DNA of 34,959 bases from Streptomyces huasconensis (GCA_004010275.1 RBWT01000081.1:1-34959), one strand, 5' to 3'; counted from the first letter of the stretch, positions 1 to 8,055 are shown. Translations and numbers: made by a program. Notes: generated from the letters alone by a model not told the origin.

Positions 1-1
1 C

Positions 2-124
2 GAAGTAGCCGACGGGCACCCGGAAACCGTCCCCGTCCGCGACTCCAAGAACCCCGCAGGCCCGAAGCTCGTGTTCCGCGCCGCGAGCTGGTCCACCTTC
101 GTCACGCACCTCAAGGACGACTGA
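2..124 (+). CDS. DUF397 domain protein, C-terminal fragment (5' end outside window)
   Basis: This is the last 40 codons of a DUF397 protein, running from the window edge to a TGA at 122-124. It carries the family's C-terminal signature (EVADG, VPVRDSKNP-GP-LVF, then AW/SWxxF). DUF397 proteins are small Streptomyces proteins usually encoded beside XRE/DUF5753 regulators, with which they are thought to work; that regulator would lie to the left, unseen. Positions 1-91 are almost identical to 243-333 of the next gene, differing only around the codons after AAGAACCCC, so the two genes arose by recent tandem duplication. The molecular function is unknown. Confidence 0.85.
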   Translation, partial: EVADGHPETVPVRDSKNPAGPKLVFRAASWSTFVTHLKDD

Positions 125-126
125 CC

Positions 127-366
127 ATGGACGAATACGTCTGGCACAAGTCCAGCTACAGCAGCGGCAGCGGCGGCGACTGGCTGGAGGTGGCCCGCTG
201 GCGCAAGTCCACGCACAGCGGAGGAGAGGGCGGCGACTGCCTCGAAGTAGCCGACGGGCACCCGGAAACCGTCCCCGTCCGCGACTCCAAGAACCCCACC
301 GGCCCGAAGCTCGTGTTCCGCGCCGCGAGCTGGACCGCGTTCATCGACGAGGTCAAGGCCTCCTAA
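127..366 (+). CDS. DUF397 domain protein with a partial second repeat
   Basis: A 79-aa DUF397 protein starting 3 bases after the previous stop, so the two are almost certainly co-transcribed and translationally coupled. The N-terminus reads WHKSSYSSGSGGDWLEVA and is followed directly by a second equivalent motif, RWRKSTHSGGEGGDCLEVADG, then the normal C-terminal half VPVRDSKNPTGPKLVF. A DUF397 domain normally has one such W-K-S-x-S-G-G-DC-EVA motif. The protein therefore looks like a truncated module fused to a complete one, probably by unequal crossing-over with the upstream copy. It is likely an accessory factor of an XRE-type regulator, inferred from the family only. Confidence 0.85.
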   Translation: MDEYVWHKSSYSSGSGGDWLEVARWRKSTHSGGEGGDCLEVADGHPETVPVRDSKNPTGPKLVFRAASWTAFIDEVKAS

Positions 367-392
367 GGGCGCCGCAAGAAGCAACTCCCTCA

Positions 393-420
393 CCGGTCGC
401 GCGCGTTGTCGCGCGACCGG
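393..420. terminator. Perfect 11-bp stem-loop between convergent genes
   Basis: The stem CCGGTCGCGCG (393-403) pairs perfectly with 410-420 around a 6-base loop. It lies 27 bases after the DUF397 stop and before the end of the convergent DoxX-like gene. It has no U-tract, as is common for Streptomyces terminators, and could serve both directions. Confidence 0.7.
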
Positions 421-508
421 CCCGCGGCGACGCCACGGCACGGCCGCCCTAAGGGCTACGCGGTCGCGGTCCGGCAGTGGCCGGGGGTCTTTGGGGGTGT
501 TCATCGGC

Positions 509-859
509 TCAGCCGTGGTACGACAGGTTCAGGGCCAGGGCGGCCACCGCCAGGGAGAAGAACACGGCCCAGCCGCCGAAGTGGTAGTCGCGAGCTCGCA
601 GGTGGGCACCGAACGCGACGAGGAAGTACAACACGAGGCCGCCCGCGGCGAGCGCGCCCAGCACCGGCACGGCGAACCCTGCCGGCAACCCCAGCGCGCC
701 CAGCGCCAGCAGCACGCCGAACGGGCGCACCGTCGAGTGAGGCAGCCCCATCTTGTCCGCCTGACTTCTGGGGTAGTCGTGACCGATGAGGTTCGCGACG
801 GCGGCGAATCCGTTGGTGACCGAGGCGAGAAGAGTGACTGCGAGATAGGCGGCGAACAC
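509..859 (-). CDS. DoxX-like family membrane protein
   Basis: A 116-aa integral membrane protein with four hydrophobic segments (roughly residues 2-24, 45-65, 66-86 and 93-112), the size and layout of the DoxX/DoxX-like (DUF4345-type) family. The conserved start of the family is visible as a first helix followed by a polar stretch (IGHDYPRSQADKMGLP). The start is GTG at 859, with AGGAG five bases upstream. Members are small inner-membrane proteins of poorly defined function, some linked to redox or thiosulphate metabolism; nothing here points to a specific substrate. It is convergent with the DUF397 genes and divergent from the cassette at 1246. Confidence 0.75.
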   Translation of the reverse strand: MFAAYLAVTLLASVTNGFAAVANLIGHDYPRSQADKMGLPHSTVRPFGVLLALGALGLPAGFAVPVLGALAAGGLVLYFLVAFGAHLRARDYHFGGWAVFFSLAVAALALNLSYHG

Positions 860-1245
860 GAGGTCTCCTGTTCCGTGTAAAGGACAACTGGATGTTCACG
901 GAGTTGACGGGCCGGCTCTCCGAAAAGTGACATGCCATCGCGTGATCCAGGTCATGGCACGGCGCCCGAGTGCGACACCTCCGGACCGACATCGGCCAGA
1001 AGCGCGTGCGCCGACCACGGATGCCACCACACCGACTCGAAGATCATTGCGGGACAAGCCTTAGGCGGTGCCGAAAACCCGCGCATTCATGCCTCATTCA
1101 ATCAGGAGTTCGATGTCCTGAATTGCCTCCTCGCCACCGGTCGCAGCAGATCTGCCGTATGGACCGTTCGGCGAAGGGGTAGGCAAGCGCACGAAGATTC
1201 CGGAGCGCACGGCGAACGACGCGCAGAGGGAGAAGAGGGAAGCTG
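860..1245. promoter_or_regulatory. Divergent intergenic region with an operator-like inverted repeat
   Basis: This 386-base region separates the DoxX-like gene (leftward) from the 153-aa/629-aa cassette (rightward). I see no convincing gene in it. An inverted repeat CAGGA-N8-TCCTG spans 1103-1120, flanked by the partly symmetric AAT/AATT, and could be an operator or small hairpin about 125 bases before the cassette. The region is visibly richer in A+T than its surroundings between about 1030 and 1150. Confidence 0.4.
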
Positions 1246-1707
1246 ATGACCTTCAAAAACATCTTCGGCAACGGCGGAAGCGAAGCCAAATCCGCGGAGG
1301 AGTCGGCCCGGAAAGCGCGCGAGAACATCCCCGGTGCCTGGCCCGAGAGGGAAGGGGTCGATCCGGAGCTTTACGAGGGAATTCCTGAGGTCGCGCGCGA
1401 CCCGAAGATCGTACGCGAGACGTCACCCGAGGCCGTCGACATCATGGGCAATTTCATCGCCCCCCTCTTCAAGAACACGCAAACCGCGGCCGCCGCCCAG
1501 CAGGCAGCCAGCGAGAACCCTGAATCGACGACCGGCATGGCGTCCTCGGCCAAGGATGAGGCCTTCAAGAAGGTGCAGGTGGAGATCAAGGACGAGGACC
1601 AGCCGAAGATCAGCGAAAAGGACCGCCCGAAGATCAGCAGCGAACAGCTGGAAGAAACGAGGAAAGGCAACCGCGCTTCAGCCGGCGACATCGAGAAGAA
1701 GGGCTGA
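1246..1707 (+). CDS. Hypothetical charged protein, first gene of toxin-like cassette
   Basis: A 153-aa protein I do not recognise. It starts at ATG with a purine-rich GAGGGA upstream. It has no signal peptide and no membrane segment. The N-terminal half has a helical, charged start (SEAKSAEESARKARENIPG) and a phrase repeated in many small Streptomyces proteins of unknown role (EGVDPELYEGIPEVARDPKIV). An Ala/Gln-rich stretch (TAAAAQQAASEN) precedes a strongly charged, probably disordered C-terminus with a near-repeat (QPKISEKDRPKISSEQLEE). It ends 5 bases before the GTG of the 629-aa aerolysin-like protein, so the two form an operon. It could be a partner, chaperone or immunity-type protein for that product, but this is inference from position alone. 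Confidence 0.7.
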   Translation: MTFKNIFGNGGSEAKSAEESARKARENIPGAWPEREGVDPELYEGIPEVARDPKIVRETSPEAVDIMGNFIAPLFKNTQTAAAAQQAASENPESTTGMASSAKDEAFKKVQVEIKDEDQPKISEKDRPKISSEQLEETRKGNRASAGDIEKKG

Positions 1708-1712
1708 AGGGC

Positions 1713-3602
1713 GTGGGCGAAGCCACCAAGAACAATGTGAGCACGGCGCACCTCGGCGAGCGGTTCATCCGCCACCCGCTGACCGGGCGGAACCTGAAAG
1801 AGCTGGGCATCGCCAAAAAGGCCCCCGCCATCCTGGAGCGGGACAGGGAGAGGCTGAAGCGGAAGGCCGAGCGGAAGGCACCGGACGGAACGGACCGGGA
1901 GGTCTCCCCCATCGGGTTCTCGCTGAACAAGGGGCGGTTCAGCGGCTTTCCCGCCACGGAGGACACCGCGCATCAGCGCGGCTGGCAGGCCTACATGACG
2001 GTGGGCGTACCGCTCATCGAGGAGCGGGGCGACATCACGCAGCCGCCACCCGACTTGATCGCCAAGCAGACGTTCGTCAACCGGACCGACCCGATCCCCA
2101 CGGACTGGTCGCACACCGTCGAATTCTCGGTGTCGAACACGATCAGCTGGTCTCTTCAGGGACAGGTACAGCTCACTTTCGGGGCCAAGACGACCGCATC
2201 CCTTCAGCAGCAATTGCAGAAGAGCATGGCGGCGAACCAGTCCCAGAAGACCACCCTGAAGAACAGCAAGGACAATCAGGGCGTCGACACGGAGTCCCAG
2301 TCCCAGTCGACGAGTACGACCACGGCCACCAGCACCGCCACCGGAACGGGAGAGCTGTCCGCGCAGCTGATGCTGGGGATCACCGCCTCCGTCAGCGGTT
2401 CGGTGACCACTGAGTTCAAGACCTCGTCCACGCTGAGCGGAAAAGTCGGCAGCCGGGTGGACGTCCTGGCCACACAGCGACGTCAGGTGCGGAGGTTCGA
2501 CTATGAATTTCCGGTCTCCTTCGGCGGATGGGTCGCCCTGTATTACCCGGAGCCGGTAGAGGTCAAGGAGGTCAAGCCGAACGGCCCCCAGGCCACGGAA
2601 CCGAAATACTCCAGGGTGATCGCCTGGAAACTCGGAGAGACCGGCACGGCCGCGGAATCCTTCGACTTGACCGACGAAGGAAAGCCCTTCACGCAGAGGG
2701 GAGAGGCCGAGGTCGTCTCCACCCTCGCGGGGGTGCACGAGATCTTCCAGCTCGAAAAGCTCGAATTCGACATGCAGCGGCACCCTCTGCACAAGCCCGG
2801 CGAGCGGCAGGAGATCCCGAAGAAGGCGCCCGTCGAACTCGCCGGCGGACTCGGGACGGCCGACGGCCTCGCGCTGGACGTCGCGAACCGGAAGGCGTAC
2901 GTCACCGACCGGTACAACGGCGGCAACCTGTACAGGGTGGATCTCTCCGGCGGCACACCGGAGTTGGTCGTGGGCAAGCTCGGCCAGCCCAACGACGTGG
3001 CACTGGACCTGCCGGGCAACAAGGCCTATGTCACCGACTACAGCGGCAAGCGCCTGATCACGGTGGACCTGTCCGACCCCTCCGCCCCGCCGGCCAAGGT
3101 CGCCGACGGCATCTACGCGTACGGCGTCGCGCTCGACCTGCCGGGCGGCAAGGCCTATGTCACCGACGTCGAGAACGGCAAGCTGATCGAGTACCGCCTG
3201 AGCGGTGGTACGGCGGAGAGGCAGCGCGCCTGGGACGTACCGAGGGCCGCCGGAGTCACGCTGAACGGCGGCACGGCGTACGTCGGCGAGTACGACCTCG
3301 GCGGGCTGTACGAGATCGACCTGGAGGCGAAGAACGCCACCCCGCGGCCCGTGGCCACCAACCTCGGGAGCAGTGTCCGCGTGGCCCTGAACGGCGCGGT
3401 GAACGCGTACGTCTCCAACCCGGGCGGCAACAAGCTGCGGGAGATCGTCGTCACCGACGGCGAGGCCAAGGGCCGTCAGCGGGTGGTGGCCGACGGTGTC
3501 GGCTCGGTCTGCGGCGTCGCGCTGGACCGCGACAACGGCCACCTCTACGCCACCACCCGGCAGGGCAAGTTGTGGCGGCTCCCCGACGTGCTGCCCGCCT
3601 GA
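1713..3602 (+). CDS. Aerolysin-like beta-pore domain fused to six-bladed beta-propeller
   Basis: A 629-aa protein with GTG start (AAGGG just upstream) and no recognisable signal peptide. Residues about 1-110 are basic and mixed. Residues about 120-280 are beta-rich: VEFSVSNTISWSLQGQVQLTFGAKT, then a long Ser/Thr/Gln-rich stretch (SQSQSTSTTTATSTATGTG), then GELSAQLMLGITASVSGSVTTEFK and GGWVALYYPEPV. Alternating amphipathic strands around an S/T-rich insertion are the layout of aerolysin/ETX-MTX2 pore formers. Residues about 372-625 carry six repeats of the type GVALDxxxxKAYVTDxxxGKLxxVDLSGG, an NHL/SMP-30-like six-bladed propeller. The propeller could bind a receptor, glycan or partner. The pore assignment is from pattern only; a non-toxic surface or structural role is possible. 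Confidence 0.65.
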   Translation: MGEATKNNVSTAHLGERFIRHPLTGRNLKELGIAKKAPAILERDRERLKRKAERKAPDGTDREVSPIGFSLNKGRFSGFPATEDTAHQRGWQAYMTVGVPLIEERGDITQPPPDLIAKQTFVNRTDPIPTDWSHTVEFSVSNTISWSLQGQVQLTFGAKTTASLQQQLQKSMAANQSQKTTLKNSKDNQGVDTESQSQSTSTTTATSTATGTGELSAQLMLGITASVSGSVTTEFKTSSTLSGKVGSRVDVLATQRRQVRRFDYEFPVSFGGWVALYYPEPVEVKEVKPNGPQATEPKYSRVIAWKLGETGTAAESFDLTDEGKPFTQRGEAEVVSTLAGVHEIFQLEKLEFDMQRHPLHKPGERQEIPKKAPVELAGGLGTADGLALDVANRKAYVTDRYNGGNLYRVDLSGGTPELVVGKLGQPNDVALDLPGNKAYVTDYSGKRLITVDLSDPSAPPAKVADGIYAYGVALDLPGGKAYVTDVENGKLIEYRLSGGTAERQRAWDVPRAAGVTLNGGTAYVGEYDLGGLYEIDLEAKNATPRPVATNLGSSVRVALNGAVNAYVSNPGGNKLREIVVTDGEAKGRQRVVADGVGSVCGVALDRDNGHLYATTRQGKLWRLPDVLPA

Positions 3603-3654
3603 TCCGACTCCCCGAAGCTCAAGCCACAAGCGCCGAGCGCTGTTTCCACGGAAC

Positions 3655-3681
3655 GGGAGGCGGGTCTCAACCCGCCCTCCC
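3655..3681 (+). terminator. Stem-loop after the propeller gene
   Basis: GGGAGG-CGGGT (3655-3665), a CTCA loop and ACCCG-CC-CTCCC form a stable hairpin with a one-base bulge. It lies 53 bases after the TGA of the 629-aa gene, the expected place for its terminator. Confidence 0.6.
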
Positions 3682-3722
3682 TCCCCCGGAGTTGACATGC
3701 TCGCGGACTTTGCGCGTTCGGC

Positions 3723-3752
3723 TTGCCACGCACCGTGACGAAGCTCTAGCGT
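3723..3752 (+). promoter_or_regulatory. Probable HrdB-type promoter of the HTH/zinc-ribbon gene
   Basis: TTGCCA (3723-3728) and TAGCGT (3747-3752) are separated by 18 bases, a good match to the Streptomyces vegetative consensus TTGACa-N17/18-TAGRRT. Transcription would begin near 3759, giving a leader that starts about 10 bases before the hairpin at 3769. A TTGACA also occurs at 3692 but has no matching -10. Confidence 0.6.
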
Positions 3753-3768
3753 GCCGACATAACGAACA

Positions 3769-3801
3769 ACCCCCGCCAGGTGCGCCAACACCTGCGGGGG
3801 T
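3769..3801 (+). promoter_or_regulatory. Stable leader hairpin upstream of HTH gene
   Basis: ACCCCCGC(C)AGGT at 3769-3781 pairs with ACCTGCGGGGGT at 3790-3801, giving 12 pairs with one bulged C and an 8-base loop. It follows the predicted promoter rather than a gene end and has no T-run after it. I therefore read it as a 5'-leader element (mRNA stabiliser, attenuator or protein-binding site), not as the terminator of the upstream gene, which has its own hairpin at 3655. Confidence 0.55.
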
Positions 3802-3833
3802 CTGACCACGAGATCGAAACGAGACTTCGTCCC

Positions 3834-4724
3834 ATGGCTGACGCCCAGCCTAGTGCTGCCCCCCGCTCGACGCACGCGACCCCGCACCCGTCTCCGCACC
3901 CCATGGCGAGTCCGGGGTACGGCAAGCGTTCGACGCCCGGTCAACCGCCGCGCACCAACCACGACTTCGCCCACCTGCCGCCCCGCGAGGCGGCCATCGC
4001 CGCGTACGTCGACCGGCTTCCGGACGGCGCGGACATCTCCGTGAAGACGCTGGCCAAGGAGCTGCCGTACGGACAGTGCGCGCTCCGCACGGCGTTGAAC
4101 AGAATCCAGGCGGCGGGCCACCTGCGGCGCGGCAGGGAACACGTGCGCGGCACCGGCGGCGCCCGCTGGATCACCCGAACGTGGTTCTCCCGGGCCGCGA
4201 GGGACGACGCGTGGTGGACGGCGTTCACGCGGGGCGGCGTACCGGAGGAGCCCGACCCGGACGGACCACCCCGGCGGCAGCCGACCCGCAGCCGCGCGTT
4301 CATCCTGCTGGCGGCGCTGGGCAGGACCGCGCCCGCGCTGTCCCTCTCGTACCTCGACTGCGTACGCCTTGAACCGCAGGTCACCCAGTGGTTCGAGCGC
4401 GGCGCCACCGAACCGGACATCGTGCGCGCCCTCACCGCGGGCCTCCCCACGCCCATCCACAGCCCCGCGGCCCTGGTCCGCAGCCGCCTGACCGCCAAGC
4501 TGCCCCCGGAGCCCCCACCGCCCCGCCCCACCCTCCGCATCCTGGAATGCACCCGCTGCGGCGCCCCCGGCCGCCCCGAGGCTCTCCCAGGCGGCACCTG
4601 CGGGCCCTGCCGAGGCGAACCAACGCCCACCACGACAGCGGCCCTGCCCCCAGAGGCCGTCCGCGCCCACGTGACGGCGCTCCGCACCGCCGCCGACTCT
4701 CCACACGAAAGGACACACGCATGA
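3834..4724 (+). CDS. Winged-helix DNA-binding protein with C-terminal zinc-ribbon-like motif
   Basis: A protein of 296 aa from the ATG at 3834 (MADAQPSAAP); the frame is open further upstream to 3780, but that part would overlap the leader hairpin. ATG 3903 is a shorter alternative, and no site has a strong ribosome-binding sequence. After a Pro/Ser-rich start, a winged-helix-like segment reads DISVKTLAKELPYGQCALRTALNRIQAAGHLRR. Near the C-terminus CTRCGAPG...GGTCGPC is a Cys4 zinc-ribbon-like knuckle. The type is frequent in Streptomyces as 'helix-turn-helix domain-containing protein' of unknown target. It lies alone on its promoter, before a Uma2 gene. Confidence 0.7.
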   Translation: MADAQPSAAPRSTHATPHPSPHPMASPGYGKRSTPGQPPRTNHDFAHLPPREAAIAAYVDRLPDGADISVKTLAKELPYGQCALRTALNRIQAAGHLRRGREHVRGTGGARWITRTWFSRAARDDAWWTAFTRGGVPEEPDPDGPPRRQPTRSRAFILLAALGRTAPALSLSYLDCVRLEPQVTQWFERGATEPDIVRALTAGLPTPIHSPAALVRSRLTAKLPPEPPPPRPTLRILECTRCGAPGRPEALPGGTCGPCRGEPTPTTTAALPPEAVRAHVTALRTAADSPHERTHA

Positions 4725-4783
4725 ACGCTTCCACGGTCCGACGACATAGGTCCGGGGCACGATGGAAGGGAGGAGGCACCACC

Positions 4784-5458
4784 ATGACCCCTGGCACCGA
4801 TGAACGCCCGCAGATGTCCGTCGAAGACTTCGAGGAACTGGCCCGCCGCGCCCCGGAGACCGTGTCGCTCGAATTCCTCGGCGGCAGGGTGTCCGTCAAG
4901 CACGGCCCGATCGACGTAGAGGACTTCGAGGAGCTGGCCCGCGTGGCCCCCGAGACGATCACCCTCGAACTCATCAACGGAAAGCTAGAGGTCAAGCCCG
5001 TGCCGGACGGTGACCACGGCGAGATCATCATGTGGCTGCTGCGCCAGTGCATGATGCAGCGACCCGAACTCGCCCTGTATCCCGAACAGGGCCTGCGCAT
5101 CGACACGTACCGGAAGGGGTGCATCAAGCCCGACGGGGCCCTGGCGCCCGTCGGCTACTTCGCCGGGCAGGACGAGTGGGCGTCCCCCGAAGGCGTCCTG
5201 ATGACCGTCGAGGTGACATCCGGCGACCGCGACACCGAACGCCGCGACCGCCAGGAAAAGCCGCGCGCCTACGCCTATGCCGGCATCCCCGTCTACCTCC
5301 TCATCGACCGGGACAACGACACCCTGGTCGTCCACAGCGCCCCGCAGAACGGCGTCTACCAGAACCGCCGCCCATACCACTACGGCTCCACGGTCCGCCT
5401 CCCCTCCCCCGTCGCCATCACCCTGGAAACCGAGAAGCTGAAGGACTACGTCACCTGA
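4784..5458 (+). CDS. Uma2-family (DUF820) PD-(D/E)XK nuclease-like protein, N-terminus duplicated
   Basis: A 224-aa protein with ATG at 4784 behind a strong GGGAGGAGG. The nuclease-fold core is visible as KPDGALAP (Asp), VLMTVEVTSGDRDTERRD (Glu) and EKPRAYAYAGIPVYLLID (Lys, then the conserved aGIPvYllID). These match the PD-ExK residues of the Uma2 family, which is very abundant in Streptomyces and cyanobacteria but without an established substrate. The N-terminus contains two copies of VEDFEELARxAPETxxLExxxGxxxVK (near residues 12-38 and 44-70); one copy is normal for the family. The gene begins 60 bases after the HTH gene's stop. Confidence 0.85.
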   Translation: MTPGTDERPQMSVEDFEELARRAPETVSLEFLGGRVSVKHGPIDVEDFEELARVAPETITLELINGKLEVKPVPDGDHGEIIMWLLRQCMMQRPELALYPEQGLRIDTYRKGCIKPDGALAPVGYFAGQDEWASPEGVLMTVEVTSGDRDTERRDRQEKPRAYAYAGIPVYLLIDRDNDTLVVHSAPQNGVYQNRRPYHYGSTVRLPSPVAITLETEKLKDYVT

Positions 5459-5499
5459 CCTCGCCTCCACGAAGTCGGCCTCCCGGGGAAGCCGCTAAC

Positions 5500-5520
5500 G
5501 TACACTTTCCTGTACGTACA
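5500..5520 (+). promoter_or_regulatory. YefM-type operator: TGTAC inverted repeats
   Basis: GTACA-N6-TGTAC (5500-5515) overlaps the perfect palindrome TGTACGTACA (5511-5520), 27 bases before the antitoxin ATG. Operators of yefM-yoeB loci contain TGTACA-core palindromes bound by YefM, with YoeB as co-repressor. A TACACT at 5501-5506 inside the repeat would serve as a -10, consistent with autorepression. Confidence 0.65.
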
Positions 5521-5547
5521 GGATCGCGTACGTCAAAAGGAGCTGCC

Positions 5548-5799
5548 ATGCGCACGATGACCGCCACCGAATCCCGGGCCAACTACGCCGAGACGCTCAA
5601 CGCGGTGGTGGACGACCGCGAAGAGGTGATAGTGACTCGCGCCGGACACGAGCCGGTGGTGATCGTCGCGCTCTCGGAATACGAGTCCCTCAAGGAGACC
5701 GCCTACCTGCTGCGCAGCCCGGAGAACGCCAGGCGCCTGCTGGCTTCCATCGACCGCCTGGAGAACAGCGGCGGCACGGTCCGGGAGCTCGCCGAGTGA
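5548..5799 (+). CDS. yefM: YefM/Phd-family antitoxin
   Basis: An 83-aa antitoxin starting at ATG 5548 with AAAGGAG seven bases upstream. The N-terminal DNA-binding part shows the family signature (MRTMTATESRANYAETLNAVVDDREEVIVTRAGHEPVVIVALSEYESLKET). The C-terminal part (LLRSPENARRLLASIDRLE) is the helix that wraps the toxin. It represses its own promoter by binding the TGTAC repeats just upstream and neutralises the YoeB toxin encoded next. The stop overlaps the toxin start (GTGA, 4 bases), so the pair is translationally coupled with antitoxin first, the classical order. Confidence 0.93.
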   Translation: MRTMTATESRANYAETLNAVVDDREEVIVTRAGHEPVVIVALSEYESLKETAYLLRSPENARRLLASIDRLENSGGTVRELAE

Positions 5800-6056
5800 A
5801 GTTCGTCTGGGACGAGTCCAGCTGGGCGGATTACGTGTGGTGGCAGGCCCAGGACCGCAGGGTGCTCAAGCGGATCAACACGCTCCTTCAAGACATCGCC
5901 CGCAACGGCAACGAAGGCATCGGCAAGCCGGAGCCCCTGAAGCATGGCTTCCAGGGCTACTGGTCGCGCCGCATCACCGACGAGCACCGGCTCGTCTACA
6001 AGGTCGTCGAGGACGAGGTACGCGTCGCCGCCTGCCGATACCACTACGAACGCTGA
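5796..6056 (+). CDS. yoeB: Txe/YoeB-family toxin, ribosome-dependent mRNA endoribonuclease
   Basis: An 86-aa RelE-superfamily toxin starting at a GTG that overlaps the antitoxin stop. YoeB proteins enter the ribosomal A site and cleave mRNA, halting translation. The expected catalytic pieces are visible: Glu in KPEPLKHGFQGYWSRRI, Arg in WSRRITDEHRLVYKV, and the C-terminal His-Tyr in CRYHYER. Length matches the family (84-86 aa), with no truncation, so the system looks functional. The gene converges on groEL2 with a hairpin in between. Confidence 0.93.
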   Translation: MKFVWDESSWADYVWWQAQDRRVLKRINTLLQDIARNGNEGIGKPEPLKHGFQGYWSRRITDEHRLVYKVVEDEVRVAACRYHYER

Positions 6057-6076
6057 GGCGCCCGCCACGGAAAACG

Positions 6077-6118
6077 CCCGAGGCGTACCCCTTCCTGAGA
6101 AGGAGTACCGCCCTCGGG
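6077..6118. terminator. Hairpin between convergent yoeB and groEL2
   Basis: CCCGAGGCGTAC (from 6077) can pair with GTACCGCCCTCGGG (to 6118) with internal mismatches, and an inner CCTTC/GAAGG stem closes the loop. It is placed to stop transcripts from both sides. Confidence 0.6.
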
Positions 6119-6153
6119 ACGCGAACGTAGGACAGTGATCAACCAGAGGTCGA

Positions 6154-7779
<1,626 letters not shown>

Positions 7780-7800
7780 GTGAAGTGGTCCTCCCGGACG

Positions 7801-7840
7801 ATGGGGGTCCCCCCTGCTCCCTCAAGGAGCTTGGGGGAGG
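7801..7840. repeat. GC-rich palindromic dispersed element in groEL2 leader
   Basis: GGGGGTCCCCCC followed by CTCC...GGAGCTTGGGGGAGG resembles a short palindromic element I recall as very common in Streptomyces intergenic regions. It lies 22 bases before the groEL2 start, within its mRNA leader. No second copy of this type was found in the window. Confidence 0.5.
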
Positions 7841-7944
7841 AAACGCATCAAACGGATCGTGCTGGCGCCCGCGACGGACGGACCGTGTGCCGTGTGGTTC
7901 CTTGCCCCACGCGGCCCTCGGACCTCACCGACCCGACCCAAGTT

Positions 7945-7971
7945 CTGTCACTCTCACTCGTAGAGTGCTAA
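7945..7971. promoter_or_regulatory. CIRCE operator, distal copy (HrcA site)
   Basis: CTGTCACTC (7945-7953), 9 bases, GAGTGCTAA (7963-7971). The right arm matches the CIRCE consensus fully and the left arm in 6 of 9 positions. It lies about 166-192 bases upstream of the groEL2 start. Confidence 0.8.
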
Positions 7972-7980
7972 GCCCAATGA

Positions 7981-8007
7981 TTAGCACTCGACCCCTGCGA
8001 GTGCAAG
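7981..8007. promoter_or_regulatory. CIRCE operator, second copy (HrcA site)
   Basis: TTAGCACTC (7981-7989), 9 bases, GAGTGCAAG (7999-8007). The left arm is a perfect consensus arm and the right matches 7 of 9. It is separated from the other CIRCE by exactly 9 bases, so four half-sites alternate at an 18-base period. Confidence 0.85.
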
Positions 8008-8055
8008 CGCCTCCCCCGGATCTCCGGGTGATGCCGGGGCGCGACCGGGCGCACA

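Noticed and set aside
3692..3697. TTGACA as the -35 of the HTH gene
   Set aside because: No acceptable -10 lies 16-19 bases downstream, whereas TTGCCA/TAGCGT 31 bases later fits well.
1371..4760. A 1129-codon open frame on the minus strand opposite the pore/propeller cassette
   Set aside because: It is Arg/Gly-rich with no domain, spans several good plus-strand genes and the terminator at 3655, and reflects the lack of stop codons in GC-rich antisense frames.
7963..7989. The perfect GAGTGCTAA-N9-TTAGCACTC palindrome as an independent operator
   Set aside because: Its arms are in the opposite order to CIRCE and belong to the two flanking CIRCE elements, which account for it.
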